A DNA stretch of 64,000 bases from Streptomyces paradoxus (GTDB lineage: Bacteria > Actinomycetota > Actinomycetes > Streptomycetales > Streptomycetaceae): contig NZ_JACHGV010000004.1 in assembly GCF_014202475.1 (NCBI RefSeq), positions 1 through 64,000 of the forward strand, in the 5' to 3' direction. A program made the position numbers and the translations under genes. Positions 46,375 to 55,593 of the stretch are shown piece after piece (the first letter of the stretch is position 1; each line of letters starts with the position of its first letter). The notes beneath the pieces are model-generated. The model worked only from the letters and a program-made list of their open reading frames with translations, had not been told where the DNA came from and did not search any database.

Positions 46375-48348
46375 GTGACGCAGACCATCGCCCCCCGCGT
46401 CCGGACACTGGTGCTGCTGCTCCTGGCCGCGGCCTGCGCACTCCTCGCCGGAGCCGGCCCGGTCTCCGCGCACGCCGCGGTGACCGGCAGCGACCCCGGC
46501 CAGGGGGCGGTGGTCGACAAGGCCCCGGCCCGGATCTCGCTCACCTTCTCCGAACAGGTCGCGTTGTCCGACGACTCGCTGCGTGTACTCGACCCCGAGG
46601 GCAAGCGCGTCGACACCGGCAAGCCCTCCAACGTCAGCGGCACGACGTACGCCGTGCCGCTGCACTCGGGCCTGCCCGACGGCACCTACACCGTGGCCTA
46701 CCAGGTCGTCTCGGCGGACAGCCATCCCGTCGCGGGCGCCTACACCTTCTCCATCGGCGCCCCCTCCAAGACGTCCGTGTCGGTCTCCGGACAGTCGGCC
46801 GACGACGGGATCGTGGGCTGGCTGTACGGCTTCGGCCGCTACGTGTCGTACGCCGGGTTCATCGTGATGGCCGGCGGCGCCGCCTTCGTGCTCGCCTGCT
46901 GGCGGCACGGTTCCGGGGTGCGGCCGGTGCAGCGGTTCGTCGTCTCCGGGTGGGTCGCGCTCACCGCGGCGACCCTCGCCCTGCTGCTCCTGCGCGGCTC
47001 CTTCACGGGCTCCGGGAAGGTCGCCGACATCTTCGACCTGTCCCTGCTCGGGCAGGTGCTCCAGACCAAGACCGGCGCGGCCCTGGTGTCCCGGCTGCTG
47101 CTGCTCGCCGCGGCGGCCCTGTTCATCGCCGTACTGTTCGGGGCCTATGACAAGCGGGAGGACGCCCAGGAGAAGCGGGACCTGACCTTCGGGCTCTCGA
47201 TCGGCGGCGTCGTCGTGGCAGCCGGGCTCGCGGCGAGCTGGGCGATGTCCGAGCACGCCTCGGTCGGCCTCCAGGCGGGCATCGCCATGCCGGTCGACGT
47301 GCTCCATCTGCTGGCCGTCGCCGCCTGGCTCGGCGGACTGGGCGCGCTCCTGGTCGCCCTGTACCGCGCGCCCGCCGACACGCCCGTCGACCGGCCGGCC
47401 GTACGCCGCTTCTCCCAGGTCGCCTTCGGCAGCGTCCTCGTCCTGATCGCGACCGGCACGTACCAGTCCTGGCGCCAGCTCGGTTCCTGGTCGGCCTTCA
47501 CCGACACCCGCTACGGCCGGCTCCTGCTGGCCAAGATCGGCCTCGTCGTCGTCATGGTCGGCGTCGCGTGGATCTCGCGCCGGTGGACGGGACGGCTGGC
47601 GGAGACGGCGCCGGTGGAGGCAGCGGCGGTACGCGAGAAGGAGCGGGTGGGCGCGGGGACCGAGACGGCTGGTGACGTGGACACCGCTGCCGTCGGCGAC
47701 GGTGACGCCCCTGCCGAGGGCCAAGGCGAGGGCGACCTCGGCACCGACGAGCACCCCGGCACCGAACGTGCCGCGCAGCTCGCCCGGCAGCAGGCCGCCC
47801 GGGACGCCGCACGGCAGAAGCGGATGCGGGACGCGGACCCGAACCGCTTCGGGCTGCGGCGCTCCGTACTGGCCGAGGCAGGCATCGCGGTCGTGCTGCT
47901 CGCCGTCACCACCGTGCTGACGCAGACCGAGCCGGGACGCACCGAGCAGGAGGCCAAGGCGGCCTCCTCGTCCGCCGCGTCCGCCTCGTCGGACACGGGC
48001 GCGTCCGGGGCGCTGACCCTGGACATGCCGTTCGACACCGGCGGCGAGGACGGCAAGGGCATCGTCACGATCGACCTCGACCCCGCCCGCGTCGGCGACA
48101 ACGAGATGCACGTCTTCGTGGAGCGGCCCAATGGACGGGCCTTCGACATCCCCGAGGTGAAGGTCGAGTTCACCCTCAAAGCCAAGGACATCGGGCCGCT
48201 GCCCGTCGTCCCCGACCACATCGCTACCGGACACTGGTCGGCGAACGGAGTGCAGATCCCCATGGCCGGCGACTGGCAGGTCGACGTGACCGTGCGGACC
48301 TCCGACATCGACGAGGTGACCGTCTCCAAGAACGCGCAGATCGGCTGA
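46375..48348 (+). CDS. CopC-CopD fusion with C-terminal YtkA-like domain
   Basis: A 657-residue membrane protein. A signal peptide ends VSA, exposing the CopC N-terminal His (HAAVTGSDPGQGAVVDKAPA); CopC (about 32-125) has DSHPVAGAYTFSIG, the second half of the Cu(II) site. CopD follows with about eight membrane helices (145-385). A charged linker (about 395-480), one more helix (about 497-515) and a YtkA-like extracytoplasmic domain (about 540-655) complete it. CopCD takes up copper across the membrane. GTG start; the DyP peroxidase gene begins six bases after the stop. Confidence 0.92.
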   Translation: MTQTIAPRVRTLVLLLLAAACALLAGAGPVSAHAAVTGSDPGQGAVVDKAPARISLTFSEQVALSDDSLRVLDPEGKRVDTGKPSNVSGTTYAVPLHSGLPDGTYTVAYQVVSADSHPVAGAYTFSIGAPSKTSVSVSGQSADDGIVGWLYGFGRYVSYAGFIVMAGGAAFVLACWRHGSGVRPVQRFVVSGWVALTAATLALLLLRGSFTGSGKVADIFDLSLLGQVLQTKTGAALVSRLLLLAAAALFIAVLFGAYDKREDAQEKRDLTFGLSIGGVVVAAGLAASWAMSEHASVGLQAGIAMPVDVLHLLAVAAWLGGLGALLVALYRAPADTPVDRPAVRRFSQVAFGSVLVLIATGTYQSWRQLGSWSAFTDTRYGRLLLAKIGLVVVMVGVAWISRRWTGRLAETAPVEAAAVREKERVGAGTETAGDVDTAAVGDGDAPAEGQGEGDLGTDEHPGTERAAQLARQQAARDAARQKRMRDADPNRFGLRRSVLAEAGIAVVLLAVTTVLTQTEPGRTEQEAKAASSSAASASSDTGASGALTLDMPFDTGGEDGKGIVTIDLDPARVGDNEMHVFVERPNGRAFDIPEVKVEFTLKAKDIGPLPVVPDHIATGHWSANGVQIPMAGDWQVDVTVRTSDIDEVTVSKNAQIG

Positions 48349-48354
48349 ACGACC

Positions 48355-49644
48355 ATGCCTGACCAGTCCCTTCCCAAGGCCCGTACCCCCGAGGTCACCC
48401 CGGGGGAGCGGGAAGCGGCCTCCGCCCACGAGGGCATCTCACGGCGGCGGCTGCTCGGTACCGCCGGTGCCACCGGACTCGTCCTCGGCACGGCGGGCGC
48501 CGCCGTGGGATACGCCGCCGCTCCCTCCGAAGCCGCAGCTCCGCTCACCTCCCTCGGTACGGACCGGGCGATGTTTCACGGGAAACATCAGCCCGGCATC
48601 ACCGACGGCCTCCAGGCACGCGGCCACGTCGTCGCCTTCGACCTGGCGGCGGGCGCCGGGCGCAAGGAGGCCGCCGCACTGCTCCGCCGCTGGTCGGAGA
48701 CGGCCCGGCGGCTGATGGCGGGCGAGCCGAGCGCCCACGACGACACCGACGTGGCCCGCGACGCCGGACCCTCGTCCCTGACGATCACCTTCGGATTCGG
48801 CCACAGCTTCTTCGCCCGGACGGGCCTGGAGGAGCAGCGCCCCACCGCCCTGGACCCGCTGCCCGAGTTCTCCTCCGACCACCTCGACAAGAACCGCAGC
48901 AACGGCGATCTCTGGGTGCAGATCGGCGCCAATGACGCCTTGGTCGCCTTCCACGCCCTGCGCGCGATCCAGAAGGACGCGGGCCGGGCCGCCAAGGTGC
49001 GCTGGCAGATGAACGGCTTCAACCGCTCCCCAGGCGCCACCTCCCACCCCATGACAGCCCGCAACCTGATGGGCCAGATCGACGGCACCCGCAACCCCAA
49101 GCCGAGCGAGGCCGACTTCGACCAGCGCATCTTCGTCCCCGAAAAGGGCGAACCCGCCTGGATGGCGAACGGCTCCTACGCCGTCGTACGCCGGATCCGC
49201 ATGCTCCTCGACGACTGGGAGAAGCTCTCCGGCAAGGCGCAGGAGGACGTGATCGGGCGCCGCAAGTCCGACGGGGCGGCGCTCTCCGGGGGCGACGAGA
49301 CGACCGCGATGGACCTGGAGAAGACGGACGCCAAGGGCAACCTGGTCGTCCCGATCAACGCCCACGCCCGCATCACACGGCCCGACCAGAACGGCGGCGC
49401 GGCGATGCTCCGCCGCCCGTTCTCCTTCCACGACGGCATCGACAACGACGGGGTGCCCGACGCGGGTCTGCTCTTCATCTGCTGGCAGGCCGATCCGCTG
49501 CGCGGCTTCGTGCCGGTGCAGCGCAAGCTCGACCGCGGCGACGCCCTGTCGCAGTTCATCCGGCACGAGTCGAGCGGCCTGTTCGCGGTGCCGGGCGGGG
49601 CCGCGGAGGGAGAGTACGTGGGGCAGAAGTTGCTGGAGGGGTGA
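48355..49644 (+). CDS. dtpA: Tat-exported DyP-type heme peroxidase
   Basis: A 429-residue dye-decolorising peroxidase. The twin-arginine signal SRRRLLGTAGATGL (from about residue 29) sends the folded heme protein out of the cell. Motifs are GQIDGTRNP (GxxDG, catalytic Asp, about 240-248), the proximal heme His in NAHARITRPDQ (about 334), and RRPFSFHDG with a distal-side Arg. As I recall, S. lividans DtpA supports GlxA maturation and development under copper control, which fits its place at the end of this copper operon. A parS-like sequence is embedded in codons for MFHGKH. Confidence 0.93.
   Translation: MPDQSLPKARTPEVTPGEREAASAHEGISRRRLLGTAGATGLVLGTAGAAVGYAAAPSEAAAPLTSLGTDRAMFHGKHQPGITDGLQARGHVVAFDLAAGAGRKEAAALLRRWSETARRLMAGEPSAHDDTDVARDAGPSSLTITFGFGHSFFARTGLEEQRPTALDPLPEFSSDHLDKNRSNGDLWVQIGANDALVAFHALRAIQKDAGRAAKVRWQMNGFNRSPGATSHPMTARNLMGQIDGTRNPKPSEADFDQRIFVPEKGEPAWMANGSYAVVRRIRMLLDDWEKLSGKAQEDVIGRRKSDGAALSGGDETTAMDLEKTDAKGNLVVPINAHARITRPDQNGGAAMLRRPFSFHDGIDNDGVPDAGLLFICWQADPLRGFVPVQRKLDRGDALSQFIRHESSGLFAVPGGAAEGEYVGQKLLEG
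48573..48586. other. parS-like site inside dtpA, one mismatch
   Basis: GTTTCACGGGAAAC differs from the consensus GTTTCACGTGAAAC at one central base and has flanking symmetry GAT...ATC (48570-48589). It lies in the coding sequence, 5.8 kb from the perfect site. Confidence 0.7.
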
Positions 49645-49694
49645 GAGCCGCGCTCTGTACGGGCTTGTGGGGGATAGCGCTTCCGCGAGCCCAT

Positions 49695-49700
49695 TAGGGT
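49695..49700 (+). promoter_or_regulatory. -10 box, leaderless start of pheA
   Basis: TAGGGT six bases before the ATG at 49707, with no ribosome site, so pheA is probably read from a leaderless mRNA. Confidence 0.55.
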
Positions 49701-49706
49701 GAGGTC

Positions 49707-50639
49707 ATGCCAGCGAGCTATGCGTATCTCGGCCCCGAGGGCACCTTCACCGAAGTCGCCCTGCGCACGCTTCCCGAGGCCGCCACCCGGGAGCTGATCC
49801 CGTACGTGTCCGTCCAGTCCGCACTCGACGCGGTACGCGCCGGCGAGGCCGAGGCCGCGTTCGTGCCGATCGAGAACTCCGTAGAGGGCGGCATCACCAC
49901 CACCCTGGACGAGCTGGTCGCCGGCGCCCCGCTGATGATCTACCGCGAGGTGCTGCTGTCGATCACCTTCGCTCTGCTGGTCAGGCCCGGCACGAAGCTG
50001 TCGGACATCAAGACCGTCTCCGCCCACCCGGCGGCGCAGCCGCAGGTGCGCAACTGGCTGAAGAAGCACCTGCCGGACGCGCACTGGGAGTCGGCCGCCT
50101 CGAACGCGGACGCCGCCCGCCTGGTCCAGGAGGGCCAGTACGACGCCGCCTTCGCGGGTGAGTTCGCCGCGGCCCGCTACGGCCTGGAGGCCCTGGAGAC
50201 CGGGATCCACGACGCGGAGAACGCCCAGACGCGGTTCGTGCTGGTCGGCCGGCCCGCCCGGCCCGCGGCGCCGACCGGCGCGGACAAGACCTCGATCGTG
50301 CTGTGGCAGCGCGACGACCACCCCGGCGGTCTGCGCGACCTGCTGGGTGAGTTCGCCACGCGCGGCATCAACCTGATGCTGCTCCAGTCCCGGCCCACCG
50401 GCGCGGGCATCGGCAACTACTGCTTCTGCATCGACGCCGAGGGCCACATCTCCGACCGCCGGGTGGCCGACGCCCTGATGGGCCTGAAGCGGATCTGCCT
50501 CCAGGTGCGCTACCTCGGCTCCTACCCGCGCGCGGACGTGCGTCCGGGGGACGTGCAGCCACCGCGCCTGGGGACCTCCGACGACGAGTTCATGGCGGCG
50601 GCGGACTGGGTCGCGCGGTGCCAGGACGGCCGCTTCTAG
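49707..50639 (+). CDS. pheA: Prephenate dehydratase
   Basis: A 310-residue cytosolic enzyme converting prephenate to phenylpyruvate in phenylalanine synthesis. The PDT domain (about 1-180) opens SYAYLGPEGTFTEVALRTLP and has VPIENSVEGGITTTLDELVA and the catalytic TRFVLVGRP. The ACT domain (about 195-275) contains KTSIVLWQRDDHPGGLRDLL, with the GALV-like loop replaced by GGLR, and ESRP as LQSRPTGAG, which binds phenylalanine for feedback. There is no chorismate mutase domain, as usual in actinomycetes. Leaderless promoter (TAGGGT). Confidence 0.95.
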   Translation: MPASYAYLGPEGTFTEVALRTLPEAATRELIPYVSVQSALDAVRAGEAEAAFVPIENSVEGGITTTLDELVAGAPLMIYREVLLSITFALLVRPGTKLSDIKTVSAHPAAQPQVRNWLKKHLPDAHWESAASNADAARLVQEGQYDAAFAGEFAAARYGLEALETGIHDAENAQTRFVLVGRPARPAAPTGADKTSIVLWQRDDHPGGLRDLLGEFATRGINLMLLQSRPTGAGIGNYCFCIDAEGHISDRRVADALMGLKRICLQVRYLGSYPRADVRPGDVQPPRLGTSDDEFMAAADWVARCQDGRF

Positions 50640-51156
50640 CCTGTCGTACCTGCTGATAGTCGTTATCCACAGAAGTTTTCCACAGGTCCGCTTCTCGACC
50701 TGGGGACAAGTCGACAACGAAGCATGAGTCAGTCGACAAATCGCCCTACAGGCCCTTGATGCGTCCATCGGCGGGCAGGTCACCCTTCGTCCACCGTTTT
50801 CCCTTGCGTAACTCTTAGGGGTGACCCATTTCCACTCGAAAGTGAGGGTAAAGCGGGTTTGCCGAGGGAATTCTGAGGGGTGGCCGAGCCTTCCGGAGTG
50901 ATCAATTCCGAAGTCCACAGATCTTCCACACAGCCTGTGGATAACTCTGCGGGGGTGTGGATGGCTGTGGACAACTCAAGCCCAAGTCCCGCTCGCCGCA
51001 AGGGATTCACGTCAATATGGAGCCCACCAAGTGCCTCGTGCAGGGGACAGGGGACCGTTTTATTGACACTGCACGTAATTCACCCATAACGGTACGTATG
51101 CCGCACCCGCAATAGTGAGTCGTAGGCGGTCACCCCACACCGGTAGCCTTGGGCGC
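50640..51156. other. DnaA-box-rich intergenic region
   Basis: A 517-bp gap between pheA and serS without a gene. Perfect boxes are TTATCCACA (50663-50671), its complement TGTGGATAA (50936-50944), and TGTGGACAA (50966-50974, complement of TTGTCCACA). Near-matches are TTTTCCACA (50676-50684), AAGTCCACA (50911-50919), TCTTCCACA (50922-50930) and TGTGGATGG (50956-50964). dnaA and dnaN are not adjacent, so this is not the standard oriC; it may titrate DnaA or regulate serS. AT-rich runs near 51050-51100 may hold the serS promoter. Confidence 0.65.
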
Positions 51157-52434
51157 GTGATTGACCTTCGCCTGCTCCGTGAGGACCCCGACCGTGTGCG
51201 CGCTTCGCAGCGCGCCCGTGGAGAGGACGTCGCGCTCGTCGACGCCCTCCTGTCTGCCGACGAGCGGCGCAGGTCGTCCGGCGTCCGCTTCGACGAGCTG
51301 CGCGCCGAGCAGAAGGCACTCGGCAAGCTCATCCCCAAGGCGGCCGGCGACGAGAAGGCCGAGCTGCTGAAGAAGGCGGGCCAGCTCGCCGCCGACGTCA
51401 AGGCGGCCGACGCGGACCGCGACGCGGCCGCGACCGAGACGCAGGAGCTGCTCCAGCGGCTCGGCAACCTCGTCCACCCGGACGTGCCCGTGGGCGGCGA
51501 GGAGGACTTCGTCACGCTCGAGACGCACGGCACGATCCGCGACTTCGCCGCCGAGGGCTTCGAGCCCAAGGACCACCTGGCGCTCGGCCAGAGCCTCGGC
51601 GCGATCGACGTCGAGCGGGGCGCCAAGGTTTCCGGCTCGCGCTTCTACTTCCTGACGGGCGTCGGCGCTCTGCTGGAGCTCGCCCTGGTGAACGCGGCGA
51701 TGGCGCAGGCCACCGCGGCCGGCTTCACCCCGATGCTCACCCCGGCGCTGGTCCGTCCCCAGTCCATGGCGGGCACGGGCTTCCTCGGCCAGGCCGCGCA
51801 GGACGTCTACCACCTCGCCGACGACGACCTCTACCTGGTCGGCACGTCCGAGGTGGCACTCGCGGCGTACCACATGGACGAGATCCTCGACGCCGACCGC
51901 CTGCCCCTGCGCTACGCGGGCTTCTCGCCGTGCTTCCGCCGCGAGGCCGGTTCGCACGGCAAGGACACCCGGGGCATCTTCCGGGTGCACCAGTTCGACA
52001 AGGTCGAGATGTTCTCCTACGTCGCTCCCGAGGACTCGCAGGCCGAGCACCAGCGCCTGCTGGAGTGGGAGAAGCAGTGGCTGACCTCGCTGGAGCTGCC
52101 GTACCGCGTGATCGACGTGGCGAGCGCCGACCTGGGTGCCTCGGCCTCCCGCAAGTTCGACTGCGAGGCGTGGATCCCGACCCAGGGCAAGTACCGCGAG
52201 CTGACCTCGACCTCGGACTGCACCGAGTTCCAGTCCCGCCGCCTGTCGATCCGCGTCCGTGAGGGCAAGCAGGTCCGCCCGCTGGCCACGCTCAACGGCA
52301 CGCTGTGCGCCGTGCCGCGCACGATCGTGGCGATCCTGGAGAACCACCAGCAGGCCGACGGTTCGGTGCGCGTGCCCGAGGTGCTGCGTCCCTACCTGGG
52401 CGGCCGGGAGGTCCTGGAGCCGGTGGCCAAGTGA
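51157..52434 (+). CDS. serS: Serine--tRNA ligase
   Basis: A 425-residue class II synthetase that charges tRNA-Ser. The N-terminal coiled-coil arm (about 1-110, [20 protein letters not shown]) grips the long variable arm of tRNA-Ser. Motif 2 is [20 protein letters not shown] with [10 protein letters not shown], and motif 3 includes [17 protein letters not shown]. The GTG at 51157 has TAGCCT seven bases upstream and no ribosome site, so the mRNA is probably leaderless. The stop overlaps the HAD gene start. A tRNA-Ser gene lies 840 bp downstream on the other strand. Confidence 0.96.
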   Translation: MIDLRLLREDPDRVRASQRARGEDVALVDALLSADERRRSSGVRFDELRAEQKALGKLIPKAAGDEKAELLKKAGQLAADVKAADADRDAAATETQELLQRLGNLVHPDVPVGGEEDFVTLETHGTIRDFAAEGFEPKDHLALGQSLGAIDVERGAKVSGSRFYFLTGVGALLELALVNAAMAQATAAGFTPMLTPALVRPQSMAGTGFLGQAAQDVYHLADDDLYLVGTSEVALAAYHMDEILDADRLPLRYAGFSPCFRREAGSHGKDTRGIFRVHQFDKVEMFSYVAPEDSQAEHQRLLEWEKQWLTSLELPYRVIDVASADLGASASRKFDCEAWIPTQGKYRELTSTSDCTEFQSRRLSIRVREGKQVRPLATLNGTLCAVPRTIVAILENHQQADGSVRVPEVLRPYLGGREVLEPVAK

Positions 52435-53249
52435 GCGACACGGCTTCCCCGGGCGCCTTCCCCTACCGGCTCGTCGCCACCGATCTCGACGGGACGCTGC
52501 TGCGCTCCGACGACACGGTGTCGCAGCGTACGCGTGACGCGCTCGCCGCTGCCACGGCGGCGGGCGCCGCGCACATCGTCGTCACCGGCCGGGCCGTCCC
52601 GTGGACCCGGCACATCCTCGACGACCTCGGCTACCAGGGCCTGGCCGTGTGCGGCCAGGGCGCTCAGGTCTACGACGCCGGGGCGCACCGCCTGCTGACG
52701 TCGGTGACGCTGGACCGGCAGCTGGCCGGGGTGGCACTGGCCAAGATCGAGGCGGAGGTCGGCCCGCTCCACCTGGCGGCGAGCCGCGACGGCCTGGACG
52801 GCGAGGTGCTGGTGGGCCCGGGCTACGCGGTCCAGGGCACCCTGCCCGCCACGCCCTTCACGGACGCGTCCGACCTGTGGACCGCGCCCCTGAACAAGCT
52901 GTACATCCAGCACCCGACGCTTTCCGACGACGAGCTCTGCGAGGCGGCGACGCGCACCGCCGGTGGTTTCGTCACCGTCACGATGGCGGGCGCGGGCATC
53001 GTGGAGCTTCTCCCCCTCGGTCTGTCCAAGGCGACGGGGCTGTCCCTGGCCGCCCGTCGGCTCGGTCTGAAGGCGGCCGACACGATCGCCTTCGGCGACA
53101 TGCCCAACGACATTCCGATGTTCGCCTGGGCCTCCTACGGCGTCGCCATGGCGGACGCCCACGAGGAACTGAAGGCGGTGGCCGACGAGGTGACGTCCTC
53201 CCACGACGAGGACGGCATCGCGGTGGTGCTGGAGCGGTTGCTGGGCTGA
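52431..53249 (+). CDS. HAD-superfamily Cof-type phosphatase
   Basis: A 272-residue HAD type IIB phosphatase. Motif I is [10 protein letters not shown] (nucleophile Asp), motif [10 protein letters not shown], motif III the Lys in [13 protein letters not shown], and motif [15 protein letters not shown]. Such enzymes dephosphorylate sugar phosphates or flavin precursors; the substrate is not evident. The GTG start overlaps the serS stop (GTGA), so the two genes form an operon. A related but distinct HAD gene occurs at 61170-62039. Confidence 0.92.
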   Translation: MSDTASPGAFPYRLVATDLDGTLLRSDDTVSQRTRDALAAATAAGAAHIVVTGRAVPWTRHILDDLGYQGLAVCGQGAQVYDAGAHRLLTSVTLDRQLAGVALAKIEAEVGPLHLAASRDGLDGEVLVGPGYAVQGTLPATPFTDASDLWTAPLNKLYIQHPTLSDDELCEAATRTAGGFVTVTMAGAGIVELLPLGLSKATGLSLAARRLGLKAADTIAFGDMPNDIPMFAWASYGVAMADAHEELKAVADEVTSSHDEDGIAVVLERLLG

Positions 53250-53268
53250 GCCTTCGTAGCGTGTGCGC

Positions 53269-53357
<89 letters not shown>

Positions 53358-53641
53358 GGGTGGGCGGCCTCACGCGATGTGCGATTCGCGTGCTCGAAGC
53401 GGCCGCCCCGGGCAGCTCCCCGTGTGGGGCGGGTTCAACGGAGGGGTAGCGACTACTCCGGATCCCGCCGCGGGCTGCCCTGAAGGGAGCTGGACGTACT
53501 GCCGTGCATGGACATCGTCCCGCTCCTCTCCCAGACCGTGGCGCCGGGCTCCTCGCCCGGCCGTGACGACATCCACTGTGCCCGCCGGGTGAAGGGGGCG
53601 CCACCGATTAAATCGGCGGTCGATCCGTGGTGGTGGTCCGG

Positions 53642-53851
53642 CTACTTCCTGCGCCATCTGCGCCGCCGGGACTTGCTGAAGAACCAGCCCGCGGGCGGCT
53701 CGTCGGAGCGCCAGGGCTGCGGCTCCGGTTCCTCGCGCCGCCACTTGGCGGCGAGCATCCGGGCCCGGGCGGACGGCTCGGAAGTCCCGGCGGAGCGTAT
53801 GAAGTCCTCATCCAGTACGACGTCCTCGAAGTCGTCCTTCTCGCTCGCCAT
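53642..53851 (-). CDS. Small conserved hypothetical protein (69 aa)
   Basis: An acidic N-terminal half (DDFEDVVLDEDFIRSAGTSE) leads to EPSARARMLAAKWRREEPEP, PWRSDEPPAGW and a basic tail (SKSRRRRWRRK). I recall this pattern as a conserved unassigned small protein of Streptomyces. There is no signal or membrane segment. It lies 102 bp upstream of the ABC operon's distal end and on the same strand, after that operon, so it may be cotranscribed or independent. Confidence 0.65.
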   Translation of the reverse strand: MASEKDDFEDVVLDEDFIRSAGTSEPSARARMLAAKWRREEPEPQPWRSDEPPAGWFFSKSRRRRWRRK

Positions 53852-53952
53852 CCCCGTCCTCCCGGCCGTCCAACTCCCGTTGTGATTCCCCTAGATCCCG
53901 TTCGCCCAGTGTGCCCGGACCGAGGTGAAGCCCCGGTCAAGGCCGGGGCACG

Positions 53953-54672
53953 TCACTCCTCGCCGGCGAGCGTCAGGGAGCGCAGCTTCTGCCCGGCGAA
54001 CCAGGTGGCCAGCACCGTGACGGCCACCAGCAGCACCGTCGCCGTGGTCAGCCCCACGTCCGAGGAGACCAGGTCACCGCCGGACACCTTCTGGGCCACC
54101 GCCAGCGACCACTGCTGGACGCTCAGCGTGCGCGCGCCCGGCACCAGGGAGCCGAACAGGGCCTCCCAGACCAGGGCGTAGACCAGCCCGAACACCACCG
54201 CGTGCCGGGAGACCGTGCCGAGCAGCAGGAACAGGGCCGCGTAGGCGATGGACGCGACCAGGGCGGCCACCGTGTAGGCGACGGCGACCTGCTGGCCGTT
54301 GCCGTTCAGGATGAAGCCGGCGATGAGCGTCGGCACCGCGGAGAACACCATGGTCACGGCGATCGCGACGATCAGCTTGGTGAAGATGATCGTCGGCCGT
54401 TTGATCGGCTTGGACAGCAGGTACACCACCGAGCCGTCGTCGATCTCCGGGCCGATCGCACCGGTTCCGGCGATGACGCCGATGATCGGCACCATCGTGG
54501 CGAGGGCGAGCCCGCCCAGCAGATCGGACGCCGTCTGGTCGTCCGCGCCGGCCAGGGCGCGCACCGCCACGGCGATCACGATCAGCAGCATCGGCAGGGC
54601 GCCGAGGATGAGGGCCCGGCGCCGGCCGAGCAGGGCCCGGTAGGTGAGCCGGGCGACTGTGGGGTCGTACAT
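53953..54672 (-). CDS. ABC-2 type transporter permease
   Basis: A 239-residue membrane subunit with about six helices (ALILGALPMLLIVIAVAVRA, LALATMVPIIGVIAGTGAIG, and others). IGPEIDDGSVVYLLSKPIKR is the typical ABC-2 segment after the second helix. It is the last gene of a four-gene run of two ATPase/permease pairs and lies ten bases after the ATPase stop, so the two should form one transporter. Direction and substrate are unknown; homologues often export lipids, peptides or antibiotics. Confidence 0.87.
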   Translation of the reverse strand: MYDPTVARLTYRALLGRRRALILGALPMLLIVIAVAVRALAGADDQTASDLLGGLALATMVPIIGVIAGTGAIGPEIDDGSVVYLLSKPIKRPTIIFTKLIVAIAVTMVFSAVPTLIAGFILNGNGQQVAVAYTVAALVASIAYAALFLLLGTVSRHAVVFGLVYALVWEALFGSLVPGARTLSVQQWSLAVAQKVSGGDLVSSDVGLTTATVLLVAVTVLATWFAGQKLRSLTLAGEE

Positions 54673-54681
54673 CAGGGCCTC

Positions 54682-55593
54682 CTACGCCGCGACCAGGTAC
54701 GAGAACACGGACTCGAGGGACTCGTCGGACGGCGAGACCGTGAGCAGCCGGATGCCGTGGTCCCTGGCGACCTTCGGCAGAAGGGCCGTGAAGCGGCCGA
54801 AGTCGACGGCCTGGATGCGCAGCGCGCCCTCGGCGACGTCGACCTCGATGCCGGCCGTCGACGGGTCGGCGATCAGCGCGGCCGCGAGGGCACGGTCGTC
54901 GCTGGAACGCACCAGGTAGCGGTGCGGCCGGTCGGTCATCAGGCGGCGGATCTTGCGGAAGTCCCCGCTGGCGGCGTGCCGGCCGGCGACGACGACCTCG
55001 ATGTGCCAGGCGAGTTGCTCGACCTCTTCGAGGATGTGGGACGAGAACAGGACCGTGCGGCCCTCGTCGCCCATGCGGCGCAGCAGGTCCATCAGCTGCA
55101 TGCGCTGGCGGGGGTCCATGCCGTTGAACGGCTCGTCCAGCAGGAGCAGGGAGGGGTCGTGGACGAGGGCGCTGGCCATCTTCACGCGCTGGCGCATGCC
55201 CTTGGAGTACGTCTGGATCTTGCGGTCCTGGGCGTACTCCATCTCGACCGTGGCGAGCGCCTTCTGGGCCGCCTTGGCGCCCAGGCCGTGCAGCTCGGCG
55301 TTGGCCAGGACGAATTCCTTGCCGGTGAGGAAGTCGTACATCGCCTCCCGCTCGGGGACGACGCCGATGTGTTTGTAGATCTGCTCGTTGCGCCACACGG
55401 CCTGGCCGTCGAGGGTGACGGTGCCGGTGGAGGGGGCCAGGAAGCCGCCCATCATGTTGATGAGGGTGGACTTGCCGGCGCCGTTGGGGCCGAGCAGGCC
55501 CGTGACGCCGGGGCCGATGGTCATGGTGATGTCGTTGACGGCGACCACGTTGCCGAACCAGCGGGAGACGTGGTCGATGTTGAGCGTGGTCAC
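54682..55593 (-). CDS. ABC transporter ATP-binding protein (pair 1)
   Basis: A 303-residue nucleotide-binding subunit. Walker A LLGPNGAGKSTLINMM (about 33-48), Q-loop region HIGVVPEREAMYDFL, signature YSKGMRQRVKMASAL, Walker B LLLLDEPFNGMDP and the switch His in LFSSHILEEVEQL. The C-terminal 80 residues are an extra regulatory tail. GTG start overlaps the upstream permease stop (GTGA), so translation is coupled. Pairs with the permease just downstream. Confidence 0.93.
   Translation of the reverse strand: MTTLNIDHVSRWFGNVVAVNDITMTIGPGVTGLLGPNGAGKSTLINMMGGFLAPSTGTVTLDGQAVWRNEQIYKHIGVVPEREAMYDFLTGKEFVLANAELHGLGAKAAQKALATVEMEYAQDRKIQTYSKGMRQRVKMASALVHDPSLLLLDEPFNGMDPRQRMQLMDLLRRMGDEGRTVLFSSHILEEVEQLAWHIEVVVAGRHAASGDFRKIRRLMTDRPHRYLVRSSDDRALAAALIADPSTAGIEVDVAEGALRIQAVDFGRFTALLPKVARDHGIRLLTVSPSDESLESVFSYLVAA

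Noticed and set aside
50640..51156. oriC
   Set aside because: DnaA boxes are present, but dnaA and dnaN do not flank the region and the box number is well below the standard Streptomyces oriC.
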